Assembly: GCA_035606665.1 (NCBI GenBank)
Contig: DATNEY010000009.1
Location: 1-64,000 of the forward strand
From: DASUGC01 sp035606665
GTDB taxonomy: Bacteria; Acidobacteriota; Vicinamibacteria; Vicinamibacterales; SCN-69-37
Direction: 5' to 3'
Length of the DNA: 64,000 nt
This document shows, piece after piece, positions 8,864 through 16,712 of this stretch (position 1 is its first letter; every line of letters starts with the position of its first letter). The notes beneath the pieces were generated by a model. The model made no database searches. It worked only from the letters and a program-made list of their open reading frames with translations, and was not told the origin of the DNA. Position numbers and translations under genes: made by a program.

Positions 8864-9951
8864 CGATCGACGAGGCCGTCAGTGCCGTCGAAAACGCTCC
8901 GGCGTGGGACGCCCGCGTCGCGCTCGTCAGACAGGTTCCAGAGAACTTCGGCACGGCCGCCCATCAAGAGGTCTTCTCCGAAATTGCAAAGCGCATTTAC
9001 GTTCCACACCTCGCGCCGGACTTCGCGTACATCCACTGGACCGGCGACTACGAACTAGCCGGGTTTCAGACCGTGTACGATCGCGCGCATACCCTGACCG
9101 CAGGCTTTACAAGAGTCTCGGCTGCCGAACTACAGACGGTTCTCGAAACTGAACCCTCCACCCTTCGCGTGTTCCGAACGATGCTCGGTTTGACGCCACA
9201 GGAGTTTGCGGCGGCCAGTATCGCCATCGCCGATAGAGAAGGCATCGAACCTGTGGGCGTCGGCAGCGTCAAGGGCATGGAGTCGGGCTCCAAGAGCAAG
9301 AACAAGACGCCGCTGTGCGCCAAGGTGATTGACGAGGCCGTGCGGGGTGTCTTGTTCGGATCGCAACCGACTTCGACGTTGCGACCCAAGACCGACAAGC
9401 CCGACACGCTCGCCGGATGGGACACCATCCGCGCGTACGCCGCCTCGGGTGTGCCGCTCGCAGTGTTTCTACACCAGCGTCACTACGGCGGCGCGTTTCG
9501 TCAATTGCTCGATGCAACGAGTACTAAGCGCGGCGACCTGTTGGAGGATGCGGTCGAGTCGGCTCTTGCCACCGCGAAACTCCAATTCATCCGCACCGGA
9601 TCCCACAACCAGGCAGAGATCGCGACGCGCTTCGGTATCACGATCAAACCGGCGCCGGATTTCGTCGTGTTCTCCACGGGCGACATCCTGAAAGCGATCC
9701 TGGAGTGCAAAGGCGCGAACGACGGCGGGACCGCACGCGACAAGGCAAGCCGCTTCGCCGCACTCAAAGGCGAGGCGACGCGGCTCGGCGGCGTGCCATT
9801 GTTCGCCGTTCTCGCTGGGCTGGGATGGCGCCGGACGGCCGACGCGCTCGGACCCGTCGTTCGATCGACTGATGGCCGCGTCTTCACACTGCCGACGTTG
9901 GGTGAAATGCTGTCGGTGCAGCCGCTTTCCGAACTCGCGACGTTTCCGTAG
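8860..9951 (+). CDS. putative type II restriction endonuclease, HTH plus PD-(D/E)XK
   Basis: The protein has 363 residues, starting at the ATG that overlaps the methylase stop as ATGA. The C-terminal half carries a PD-(D/E)XK nuclease signature: Pro266-Asp267 in APDFVVF and Glu282-Cys-Lys284 in ILECKG, with acidic residues near 229-233 that may complete the metal site. Residues about 100-142 (FRTMLGLTPQEFAAAS ... VGSVKGMESG) resemble an XRE-type helix-turn-helix. Position next to a methylase and the catalytic residues support restriction. I do not recognise a named family or recognition sequence. A short inverted repeat follows the stop (9951-9964). Confidence 0.75.
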   Translation: MTIDEAVSAVENAPAWDARVALVRQVPENFGTAAHQEVFSEIAKRIYVPHLAPDFAYIHWTGDYELAGFQTVYDRAHTLTAGFTRVSAAELQTVLETEPSTLRVFRTMLGLTPQEFAAASIAIADREGIEPVGVGSVKGMESGSKSKNKTPLCAKVIDEAVRGVLFGSQPTSTLRPKTDKPDTLAGWDTIRAYAASGVPLAVFLHQRHYGGAFRQLLDATSTKRGDLLEDAVESALATAKLQFIRTGSHNQAEIATRFGITIKPAPDFVVFSTGDILKAILECKGANDGGTARDKASRFAALKGEATRLGGVPLFAVLAGLGWRRTADALGPVVRSTDGRVFTLPTLGEMLSVQPLSELATFP

Positions 9952-9964
9952 CGGACGAGTCCGC
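9951..9964 (+). terminator. stem-loop after the restriction endonuclease gene
   Basis: GCGGAC-GA-GTCCGC begins on the last base of the stop codon. It is GC-rich with no U tract, so it is only a possible terminator at the convergent junction with mnmG. The rest of 9952-10041 holds no gene. Confidence 0.3.
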
Positions 9965-10041
9965 CACCACCCCTGCAACGAGGTCATCAAGCGCCAAGGG
10001 GCCGCGTCAAGCCGACGCGCCAATTGACGCGAAAGGATGTT

Positions 10042-11865
10042 CTATCGCCGCGCGAGGCGCGACGCGAGGATCGCGACGGCCGCGGGAGTCACACCGGGCA
10101 CGCGCGAGGCCTGATCGATCGTCGCCGGCCGCACCGAGACGAGGCGCTCAACAACTTCCCGCGAAAGGCCGGGCACGACGCCGTACTCGAAGTCCGACGG
10201 AATCCGGCGCTGCTGCTGCGCCAGCGTCCGTTCCCACTGCGCAGCCTCGCGACGCACGTAGCCTTCGTACTTGCACTCGGCGACAAGCGTCGACCGGTCC
10301 AGTTGCGCATCTCGTACGTCCGTGTCGATCGCAAAGCCCATCCGGACAACATCGTCCAGCGTCACCGGCGGACGCGCGAGCGCGCGCGCAACGGAGACGG
10401 TCTCTCCATCGACCGACACGCGCGTGGACTGCGCCGCCGATCGATTGCGTTCGATCCGCAATCGCCGCGATTCAAATCGTTCCCACCGCGCGTCTTCTAC
10501 GAGGCCGGCGCTGCGCCCGATTGGTGTGAGCCGCAGATCGGCATTGTCGATGCGAAGAAGAAGACGATGCTCGGCACGTGACGTGAACATGCGGTACGGC
10601 TCGAGACAGCCGCGCGTGACGAGGTCGTCGATGAGAATGCCGATGTACGCCTCGTGCCGTTCCAGAACAACAGGGGACGCGCCGATCGCCTGGCGCGCCG
10701 CGTTGATGCCGGCCATGAGTCCCTGCGCCGCGGCTTCCTCGTAGCCCGAGGTGCCGTTGATCTGGCCCGCGAGAAAAAGGGCTGAAATCCGCTTGGTTTC
10801 AAGCGTTTTCGAGAGCTCGGTGGGCTGGATGAAATCGTATTCGACCGCGTAGGCGTGACGAAGAATCTGCGCGTCCTCGAGGCCCGGCAGCGCGTGGACG
10901 ATCGCATCCTGCGTCCGGCGGGGCAGGCTCATCGACAGACCGTTGACGTAGATCTCGTCGACGTCGAGCCCTTCCGGCTCGAGAAAAATCTGGTGCCGCT
11001 CGCGATGCGGAAACCGCATCACCTTGTCTTCGAGAGACGGACAGTAACGCGGCCCGATGCCCGCGATCCGTCCGTTGTAGAGCGGCGAGAGTCCGATGCT
11101 GCCGCGCACGAGATCGTGCAGCGCCGGTGTCGTGTAGAGCACATGACAGGCGATCTGATTGCGCGGCAGCGCCTCCGAGACGAACGAGAACGGCACGACG
11201 CAGGTGTCGCCCTCTTGCGCCTCGAAACGCGAGAAGTCGATGCTCCGGCGATGAAGGCGGGGCGGCGTCCCGGTCTTGAGCCGGCCCATGTCGAAGCCGA
11301 ACGACGCAAGAGAGTCCGCGAGATGGCGCGTCGGCGGTTCACCGGCGCGGCCCGCTGGATGTTGTTCGTCGCCGATGTGAACGAGGCCGTTGAGGAACGT
11401 GCCCGTCGTCACCACAAGCGCACGGCACGAAACGGAATCGCCTTCCTCGAACTCGAGACCGACGACGCGGCCACCTGCCGTGAGGACGCGGCCAGCGCGG
11501 CGGAAAAGCCAAGTGATGTTGGGGTCGCAGTCCAGCGCGTCATGCACCCATCGCCCATAGGCCCGCTTGTCGGCCTGCGCGCGCGGCGACCAGACCGCCG
11601 GCCCGCGGCTTCGGTTGAGCAGCCGGAATTGGAGGCCGGTGGCGTCGATCGCCCGGCCCATCAGGCCGCCGAGTGCGTCGATCTCCCGGACCAGGTGTCC
11701 TTTGGCCGTACCGCCAATCGCCGGGTTGCACGGCATCAACGCAACCGTGTCCGGCGATAGCGTGACAAGACCGACGCGCCGGCCCATACGGGCCGATGCC
11801 CATGCGGCTTCACAGCCGGCGTGCCCGGCTCCAATCACGACGACATCAAATTCCGGCGAATGCAT
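10042..11865 (-). CDS. mnmG: tRNA uridine-5-carboxymethylaminomethyl modification enzyme MnmG (GidA)
   Basis: FAD enzyme that, with MnmE, installs cmnm5 at wobble uridine 34 of certain tRNAs. The protein has 607 residues. It shows the FAD fingerprint VVIGAGHAGCEAAWA at the N-terminus, LMPCNPAIGGTAKGHLVREID, the segment FLAGQINGTSGYEEAAAQG, and a C-terminal domain near SRVPGVTPAAVAIL that contacts MnmE. MnmE is encoded next to it on the same strand. Its usual downstream partner rsmG is displaced by the inserted plus-strand operon. Confidence 0.97.
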   Translation of the reverse strand: MHSPEFDVVVIGAGHAGCEAAWASARMGRRVGLVTLSPDTVALMPCNPAIGGTAKGHLVREIDALGGLMGRAIDATGLQFRLLNRSRGPAVWSPRAQADKRAYGRWVHDALDCDPNITWLFRRAGRVLTAGGRVVGLEFEEGDSVSCRALVVTTGTFLNGLVHIGDEQHPAGRAGEPPTRHLADSLASFGFDMGRLKTGTPPRLHRRSIDFSRFEAQEGDTCVVPFSFVSEALPRNQIACHVLYTTPALHDLVRGSIGLSPLYNGRIAGIGPRYCPSLEDKVMRFPHRERHQIFLEPEGLDVDEIYVNGLSMSLPRRTQDAIVHALPGLEDAQILRHAYAVEYDFIQPTELSKTLETKRISALFLAGQINGTSGYEEAAAQGLMAGINAARQAIGASPVVLERHEAYIGILIDDLVTRGCLEPYRMFTSRAEHRLLLRIDNADLRLTPIGRSAGLVEDARWERFESRRLRIERNRSAAQSTRVSVDGETVSVARALARPPVTLDDVVRMGFAIDTDVRDAQLDRSTLVAECKYEGYVRREAAQWERTLAQQQRRIPSDFEYGVVPGLSREVVERLVSVRPATIDQASRVPGVTPAAVAILASRLARR

Positions 11866-11987
11866 GGCGGGAGAACTGATGAAACCGCTCCATCTTATCC
11901 GCGACGGGTGACGGGGGCTCCCCGGTTCGCGGAAGGCCGAATCCGAACGGGTGACGCGCGTGCTCCCTGACGAGTCGCTTCACCGCG

Positions 11988-13346
11988 CTACTTGCCGATG
12001 CAGAACCTCGCGAAGATGTAGTGGAGTAGATCGTCGGGCGCGCGCTTGCCCGTCACTTCCTCGAGCGCCTCGCGGGCACGTGCGAGATCGACGAGGACGA
12101 CTTCCTCGGTCGACCCGGCGTCGAGCGCCATCTTTCCGCGCTCGACGTGCTCGCGCGCCGACTCCACGAGTGTCAGGTGCCGCACGTTCGTGATGGCAGG
12201 TGGATCGACAAGTGACTCGCGCTCGAGCAGTGCGCTCGCCAGTGTCGCGCGCAGAGCGGCGAGCCCGCGTCCCGTCAACGCTGACACGGGCGTCGCGTGC
12301 ACGAAATCGGTGATGAGGCCGGCATCCGTCCACCGCGCCGGAAGGTCGGCCTTGGTCTGCACGATCATTGCCGGCGTGCTGACGCTGCGGACGAGCTCGT
12401 GATCTTCATCGGTCAACGGCTGACTGCCGTCGACAAGGATCAACGTCAGCGCCGCCACGTGCTGCGCACCACGCGCGCGCCGTACACCCTCGGCCTCGAT
12501 TTCATCGCGGGCGTCCCGGAGGCCGGCGGTATCGACAAGCGTGATCGCCAGACCATTCACGTCAACCCGCTCCGTGAGTAGATCCCGCGTGGTGCCGGGA
12601 ATGTCGGTGACGATCGCGCGAGGCGCCCCGGCGAGTGCATTGAACAGGCTGGATTTCCCGGCATTCGGCCGGCCGGCAATTACCACCGTCCGGCCTTCGC
12701 GAATCACGCGCCCGGTACGGCCGTCGGCGATCAGCCGGTCGAGGTCGTCTCGAATCTGCCGCAAGGCGCTGGAGGCCTCATCGCGGGTGACGAAGTGAAA
12801 TCCTTCTTCAGGAAAATCCAGTGACGCCTCGAGCCTGGCGCTGAGATCGAACAAGCCGGCATCCACACGGCCGATCGCCGCGGTCAGCGTCCCTTCGAGC
12901 TGGTCCATGGCGGCGCGCGCCTGAAGCGGTGTCACCGCTTCAACGAGGTCCGCCACGGCTTCCGCCTGAGGCAGGTCGATCTTGCCGTTGAGGTACGCGC
13001 GAAGCGTGAACTCACCGGGCTCGGCGACGCGCGCGCCCCGATCGACGGCGCCTTTGACAATGGCGGCCAGGAGCATGGGGCTCCCATGGCCGCCGATCTC
13101 GACGACGTCCTGACCGGTGTACGAATTCGGTCCTGAAAACCAGGTCGCAACCACCTGGTCGATCCTGTTGCCCTCTGCGTCGTGGGCGTGGCCGAACGTC
13201 GCGTGCCTGGGCTCGAGGGATGACGCGCGGTTCAGCAGGGCAGTCGCGATTTGTTCGGCGGATGGTCCCGACAATCGAACGACGCCGATGCCGCCGCGGC
13301 CGGGTGGCGTGGAAATGGCGACGATCGTATCGTCGGTAGCGAACAC
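11988..13346 (-). CDS. mnmE: tRNA modification GTPase MnmE (TrmE)
   Basis: Partner of MnmG in wobble-uridine modification, using a potassium-activated GTPase. The protein has 452 residues with a GTG start. The N-terminal tetrahydrofolate-binding domain (DTIVAISTPPGRGGIGVVRLSG) comes first. The G domain follows, with GRPNAGKSSLFNAL (G1), VDTAGLRDARDEIEAEGV (G3) and TKADL (G4). The protein ends in FCIGK, the conserved C-terminal cysteine motif. A 122-bp spacer without visible features separates it from mnmG. Confidence 0.97.
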   Translation of the reverse strand: MFATDDTIVAISTPPGRGGIGVVRLSGPSAEQIATALLNRASSLEPRHATFGHAHDAEGNRIDQVVATWFSGPNSYTGQDVVEIGGHGSPMLLAAIVKGAVDRGARVAEPGEFTLRAYLNGKIDLPQAEAVADLVEAVTPLQARAAMDQLEGTLTAAIGRVDAGLFDLSARLEASLDFPEEGFHFVTRDEASSALRQIRDDLDRLIADGRTGRVIREGRTVVIAGRPNAGKSSLFNALAGAPRAIVTDIPGTTRDLLTERVDVNGLAITLVDTAGLRDARDEIEAEGVRRARGAQHVAALTLILVDGSQPLTDEDHELVRSVSTPAMIVQTKADLPARWTDAGLITDFVHATPVSALTGRGLAALRATLASALLERESLVDPPAITNVRHLTLVESAREHVERGKMALDAGSTEEVVLVDLARAREALEEVTGKRAPDDLLHYIFARFCIGK

Positions 13347-13368
13347 CTGAACCTGACGGGCGCTCGGA

Positions 13369-13821
13369 CTAGCCCTTTCGCGAGATGAGGACCGTTTTCA
13401 GGAACGCGTCACCAATGCTCTCGGACGTGACGCTCTCGTCTTCGGCCACGGCCAGGTGCACGATGCGGCGCGCGTAGGGATTGAGCGGACCAATCTCCTG
13501 CGGCGCTCCCGACGTCTTGGCCTTCTCGGCAAGGAACTTCGCCATCTGCCGCAGCTCTTCGTCCTTGGCCTTCCTGAAGCCGAGCGCATCGACGACGTAG
13601 TGGCGATCCCCACGTTCGTCGCGCCGGAACGCCGTGTTGACGATCACCTGCAGGGCGTCCAGCGCTTCGCCTTTGCGGCGGAGTAGCGCGTCCGCGCCCT
13701 CACCGGTGAGATTCACCCGGAGGTGATCCGGTGTTTCCTCGGTACCGGCTTCGAGCGAGAGGCCCATGGCGGACGTTACGTTCAGGACGAATTCGACAAC
13801 CCGGTCATCCAGCGTGCTCAT
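13369..13821 (-). CDS. khpB: KH-R3H RNA-binding protein KhpB/Jag
   Basis: Single-strand nucleic-acid-binding protein usually encoded next to yidC. The protein has 150 residues, with a KH-like domain (about 35-75, including LRVNLTGEGADALLRRKGEAL) followed by an R3H domain marked by NPYARRIVHLAV. The Jag_N domain of Firmicutes homologues is absent, as in many non-Firmicutes. The gene starts two bases after the yidC stop, so co-transcription with yidC is near certain. Confidence 0.9.
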   Translation of the reverse strand: MSTLDDRVVEFVLNVTSAMGLSLEAGTEETPDHLRVNLTGEGADALLRRKGEALDALQVIVNTAFRRDERGDRHYVVDALGFRKAKDEELRQMAKFLAEKAKTSGAPQEIGPLNPYARRIVHLAVAEDESVTSESIGDAFLKTVLISRKG

Positions 13822-13823
13822 CG

Positions 13824-15506
13824 TCAGGCCTTTCTCGCGGCGGCGGAGGAATTGGAAGTGGAAATCAGATGGTTCGTCAGGTACTGCTGGCCGATCGTGA
13901 GGATGTTACTGGCAAGCCAGTAGATCACGAGCCCCGCCGGCATGCTGAGGAACATCACCGTGAAGATGACCGGCATCAGCAGGAAGATCTTCTGCTGCAT
14001 CGGATCCGCCGTGCTCGGCGTCATCTTCTGCTGCCAGAACATCGTGAGGCCCATCAGGATAGGCCAGAAATAGTAGGGGTCCCGCAGGGAAAGGTCGTGA
14101 ATCCACCAAACGAACGGCGCGCCACGGAGCTCGATGGCCGAGTTCAACAGGTTGTAGAACGCCAGGAGGATCGGGAACGTGAGCAGCATTGGTATACAGC
14201 CGCTCGCCGGATTGACGCCCTTCTGCTTGTAGAGCGCCATCATCTCGGTGTTCATCTTCTGGCGCTCGGGATCCGCCATCTTGTATTTGGCGTAGCGGTC
14301 CTGGATGGCTTTGACCTGCGGCTGCAACGCCTGCATCTTCTTCATCGACACCATGCTGCGGTGGCGGAGCGGAAAGATCAGAATGTTGATGAGAATCGTG
14401 AGGACGATGATCGAGAAGCCGTAGTTACCGAGGAAGCTGTTGATCCACTTCAGCGCCTGGAGGAGCGGCACGACGACTTTCGCAAACCACCCGAAATCGA
14501 TCGCGCGGGTCAGCTGAACGTCCGCTGCGCGGAGGTGATCGAAATCCTTGGGCCCGATGAAGAACTTCGTCGCGACCGTCTGGCCCGGCGCCGCGCCGGG
14601 ATTCTGACGCAGCGCGAACGACACCCACGAACGGGTCGTTCCTGCGGGCGCGCCGGCGACCGGCACCGAGAGCGGCACATAGTCGACCTCGGACCTCTCC
14701 GCCGCCGGCAGGGCCGCGGCCAGGAAGTAGTGGTCCTCGACGCCGGCGTACTTCACGGCGCCCTGATAACGCGGTTGCGCGGCGACATTCGCGGCCGTCA
14801 GCCGCGCCACGCTGCCGTCCAGGAAGTGAATCGCCTTGGTGATCGAGCGCGCGTCGGCGGAGTGGCCCGGCCCGACTGCCGGGCCAAAGTTAATCGTGAA
14901 CGGCTTCGGCGACCCCGACTGATCGACTGAGAACTCGGCGTTGACGACGTACGGCTGGCGGTCCGGCTGGAAATAGAACTGCTTGCGCGCCGTGACTCCA
15001 TCAGCCGTCCGAAGCGTGAAAGTGAGTGTGCCAGGGTCCGCACCAAGCGTGAGGTGATCGATGTTCACGTCGTACACGGCTGAAGCCAGCGTCGCGGTCA
15101 GCTTCGCGTCGTCCGTCGTGAGCGTGAAGGGACGAATGGTGTTCGCCGGAAGATCCTGCGGAACGAGCTCGAGCGGCGCCGTTTGATCTTCAGGTTTTTC
15201 CTTCGCTGCCGGGTACTTGAGCAGCAGCCAGCTCTTCAGCACCGCACCCTGCGTCGTGAAAACCGCGCGGACGCTGCTGGTCTCGACGATGATGTCGCGC
15301 GCGGCAGCGTCAGGTGTCACGGCCTGCGCCAGCGCCGCAGTAAGCGCCGGCGCGACCGGTGCCGAAGCCGTTGCTTCGGCGCCTGGCGTGGGTGCGGCTG
15401 CTGCGGGCTTCGCTGGCGGCGGGGCCGGCGCGATGAACGTCTGGTAGACGGTCAGCAAGCCGAACGACAGAAAGATTGCGAGAAAAACTCTCTTCTCAGT
15501 GGACAC
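13824..15506 (-). CDS. yidC: membrane protein insertase YidC
   Basis: Inserts and folds inner-membrane proteins, alone or with SecYEG. From the GTG at 15506 (preceded by GGGAGA) the protein has 560 residues; the longer upstream reading is rejected because it would put a charged tail before the first membrane helix (VFLAIFLSFGLLTVYQTFI). A large periplasmic beta domain follows, then five C-terminal membrane segments with the conserved region CIPMLLTFPILLAFYNLLNS. It overlaps yidD by 11 bp. Confidence 0.96.
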   Translation of the reverse strand: MSTEKRVFLAIFLSFGLLTVYQTFIAPAPPPAKPAAAAPTPGAEATASAPVAPALTAALAQAVTPDAAARDIIVETSSVRAVFTTQGAVLKSWLLLKYPAAKEKPEDQTAPLELVPQDLPANTIRPFTLTTDDAKLTATLASAVYDVNIDHLTLGADPGTLTFTLRTADGVTARKQFYFQPDRQPYVVNAEFSVDQSGSPKPFTINFGPAVGPGHSADARSITKAIHFLDGSVARLTAANVAAQPRYQGAVKYAGVEDHYFLAAALPAAERSEVDYVPLSVPVAGAPAGTTRSWVSFALRQNPGAAPGQTVATKFFIGPKDFDHLRAADVQLTRAIDFGWFAKVVVPLLQALKWINSFLGNYGFSIIVLTILINILIFPLRHRSMVSMKKMQALQPQVKAIQDRYAKYKMADPERQKMNTEMMALYKQKGVNPASGCIPMLLTFPILLAFYNLLNSAIELRGAPFVWWIHDLSLRDPYYFWPILMGLTMFWQQKMTPSTADPMQQKIFLLMPVIFTVMFLSMPAGLVIYWLASNILTIGQQYLTNHLISTSNSSAAARKA

Positions 15507-15753
15507 GTGCGTCTCCCGATCGCGGGGCTCTCGGCGGCGGCACCGGATCGAATCCTGAATCTCCGAGCGGATGGCAGCGCGACACACGCCGCAGCGACAA
15601 GCCGGTGCCCCTTATGAGTCCGTGCTCCGCGATGGCTTCCATCGCATAGTCCGAGCACGTGGGCGTGAAACGGCAGGCGCCGCCGGCGAATGGACTGAGG
15701 ATCACTTGATAGGCGCGAACCGCCGCGATCCCCAGGCGCACAGCCAACGTCAT
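15496..15753 (-). CDS. yidD: membrane protein insertion efficiency factor YidD
   Basis: Small membrane-associated protein that aids YidC-dependent insertion. The protein has 85 residues. The signature YQVILSPFAGGACRFTPTCSDYAMEAIAEHG with its conserved cysteines is visible, as is RCHPLGDSGFDPVP; the quoted stretch is given by its key residues Cys-Arg-Phe-Pro/Thr-Cys-Ser-Tyr. It overlaps rnpA by four bases and yidC by eleven, the standard rnpA-yidD-yidC arrangement. Confidence 0.93.
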   Translation of the reverse strand: MTLAVRLGIAAVRAYQVILSPFAGGACRFTPTCSDYAMEAIAEHGLIRGTGLSLRRVSRCHPLGDSGFDPVPPPRAPRSGDARVH

Positions 15754-16130
15754 GTCGGAACCTCGATTGTCTTTCTATCTCTGCCGCCGCGCAGCTTCTT
15801 CAGCGCGGCACGAAAATCTGCGGCGATTGCATCGAACGGCGCATCGACAAGTTCGGATCGCACGATGACGACCAGATCCAGATCGGCGGCGCCCGCAGGA
15901 CGCGATGTATCCCGCCGGAACAACTCTCTCACGCGCCGCTTCGCGCGATTACGGGCGACCGCCCCGCCCACACGCTTCGATGCGATGATGCCCAAGCGAT
16001 CGCGTCCCAGGGAATTCGGCCGGCCGAGGAGCGTGAGGAACTTTCCCGGCGCGCGTCGGCCGCCGGACTGGACGGCGGTGAATTCGACCCGGCTCCGCAG
16101 TCTGGCCGCGCGGCCGAACCGATGGGACAT
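15750..16130 (-). CDS. rnpA: ribonuclease P protein component
   Basis: Protein subunit of RNase P, assisting the catalytic RNA in 5' maturation of tRNAs. From the ATG at 16130 the protein has 126 residues, the normal size. A longer open frame to 16367 runs through rpmH in another frame and is not credible. The start LRSRVEF, the central GIIASKRVGGAVARNRAKRR and RELFR make the RNR motif unmistakable. It lies 11 bp after rpmH. Confidence 0.95.
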   Translation of the reverse strand: MSHRFGRAARLRSRVEFTAVQSGGRRAPGKFLTLLGRPNSLGRDRLGIIASKRVGGAVARNRAKRRVRELFRRDTSRPAGAADLDLVVIVRSELVDAPFDAIAADFRAALKKLRGGRDRKTIEVPT

Positions 16131-16141
16131 GCGGGTCGCGG

Positions 16142-16285
16142 TTATTCCGAAGAGACGGTGAGCCGCTTGCGGCCCTTGGCGCGCCGCCGCTTGAGAACGA
16201 TGCGGCCGTTCTTGGTGCTCATGCGCACGCGGAATCCATGCGTGCGGCTGCGACGGCGGCGATTGGGTTGAAACGTGCGCTTCAT
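16142..16285 (-). CDS. rpmH: 50S ribosomal protein L34
   Basis: A 47-residue, very basic ribosomal protein read from the ATG at 16283-16285 to TAA at 16142. The sequence opens MKRTFQPNRRRRSRTHGF, then RMSTKNGRIVLKRRRAKGRK, and ends RLTVSSE, which is textbook L34. It is the first gene of the leftward rpmH-rnpA-yidD-yidC cluster. A consensus-like promoter lies about 75 bp upstream at 16357-16386. Confidence 0.97.
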   Translation of the reverse strand: MKRTFQPNRRRRSRTHGFRVRMSTKNGRIVLKRRRAKGRKRLTVSSE

Positions 16286-16356
16286 TTTTACTCTCGAATC
16301 TCCGGCTCTCCGGCGCTACAGCCCTGATGGGCGGCCCGCGACCCGAAGAAACATGG

Positions 16357-16386
16357 ATCGTAGTCAACGCTTTGAAGGGGTGTCAA
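16357..16386 (-). promoter_or_regulatory. rpmH operon promoter
   Basis: On the minus strand a perfect -35 TTGACA (16381-16386) is followed after 18 bp by TACGAT (16357-16362), four of six matches to the -10 consensus. It would give an rpmH leader of roughly 65 nt. The -35 lies inside the GTCAATTGAC palindrome, so a symmetric regulator could act there. Confidence 0.6.
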
Positions 16387-16410
16387 TTGACGGTTGTCCG
16401 TCTTGCGCCC

Positions 16411-16449
16411 CCTCGACTTCGCTCGGAGCGGCCTGAGCCTTGTCGAAGG
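16411..16449. repeat. REP-like imperfect palindrome in the origin spacer
   Basis: The element has outer arms CCTCGAC (16411-16417) and GTCGAAGG (16442-16449) and an inner CGCTC-G-GAGCG. Its complement reads CTTCGACAAGGCTCAGG, a motif I recall from dispersed palindromic repeats in many high-GC bacteria. It lies between the rpmH promoter and the DnaA boxes. Confidence 0.5.
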
Positions 16450-16505
16450 CCGACCGTCGTGGTAGATTCGCCGCCCTTCGATCCGGCCCAAACCCCCGGC
16501 GTCAG

Positions 16506-16537
16506 TTTTCCACACCTGTGGAAAAACCTGTGGAAAT
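16506..16537. promoter_or_regulatory. cluster of three DnaA boxes (oriC)
   Basis: TTTTCCACA at 16506-16514 points right; TGTGGAAAA (16517-16525) and TGTGGAAAT (16529-16537) are boxes in the opposite orientation. Spacings are short and regular, typical of a DnaA assembly site. The cluster lies about 180 bp upstream of dnaA, so it may also serve dnaA autoregulation. Confidence 0.85.
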
Positions 16538-16592
16538 CGACGGTTTTCGAAGGCTCGTCCGTGTAACCTGTTGCAAAACAAAGAGATCGTCG

Positions 16593-16700
16593 ATGGCGAA
16601 AGTAGTCGCGGCCAGAGCAGACAGCGGTTTTTCAGTGGGATCCGAGGGGTACGGCGCGGTCCTCGACTTCCTCGAGGCGAAAGTTCGGACACGCCGGTAA
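16593..16700 (+). CDS. possible 35-residue leader ORF ahead of dnaA
   Basis: ATG at 16593 to TAA at 16698-16700, ending 12 bp before the dnaA start. The peptide begins MAKVVAARADSGFSVGSEG and ends in a basic VRTRR. Only a weak AAAGAGA-like ribosome site precedes it, and I recognise no family. It may be a chance frame or a leader peptide coupled to dnaA; conservation in relatives would decide. Confidence 0.2.
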   Translation: MAKVVAARADSGFSVGSEGYGAVLDFLEAKVRTRR

Positions 16701-16712
16701 GGCGGGTAAGGT

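Larger units (their letters stand above)
16286..16592. other. replication origin region, rpmH-dnaA side
   Basis: No gene is credible in this stretch. It holds, in order, the rpmH promoter, a GTCAATTGAC palindrome (16382-16391), GACGG-TTGT-CCGTC (16389-16402), a REP-like element (16411-16449) and three DnaA boxes (16506-16537). Genes point away on both sides, from rpmH leftward and dnaA rightward, as expected of a bidirectional oriC. The dnaA promoter itself is not clear. Confidence 0.75.
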
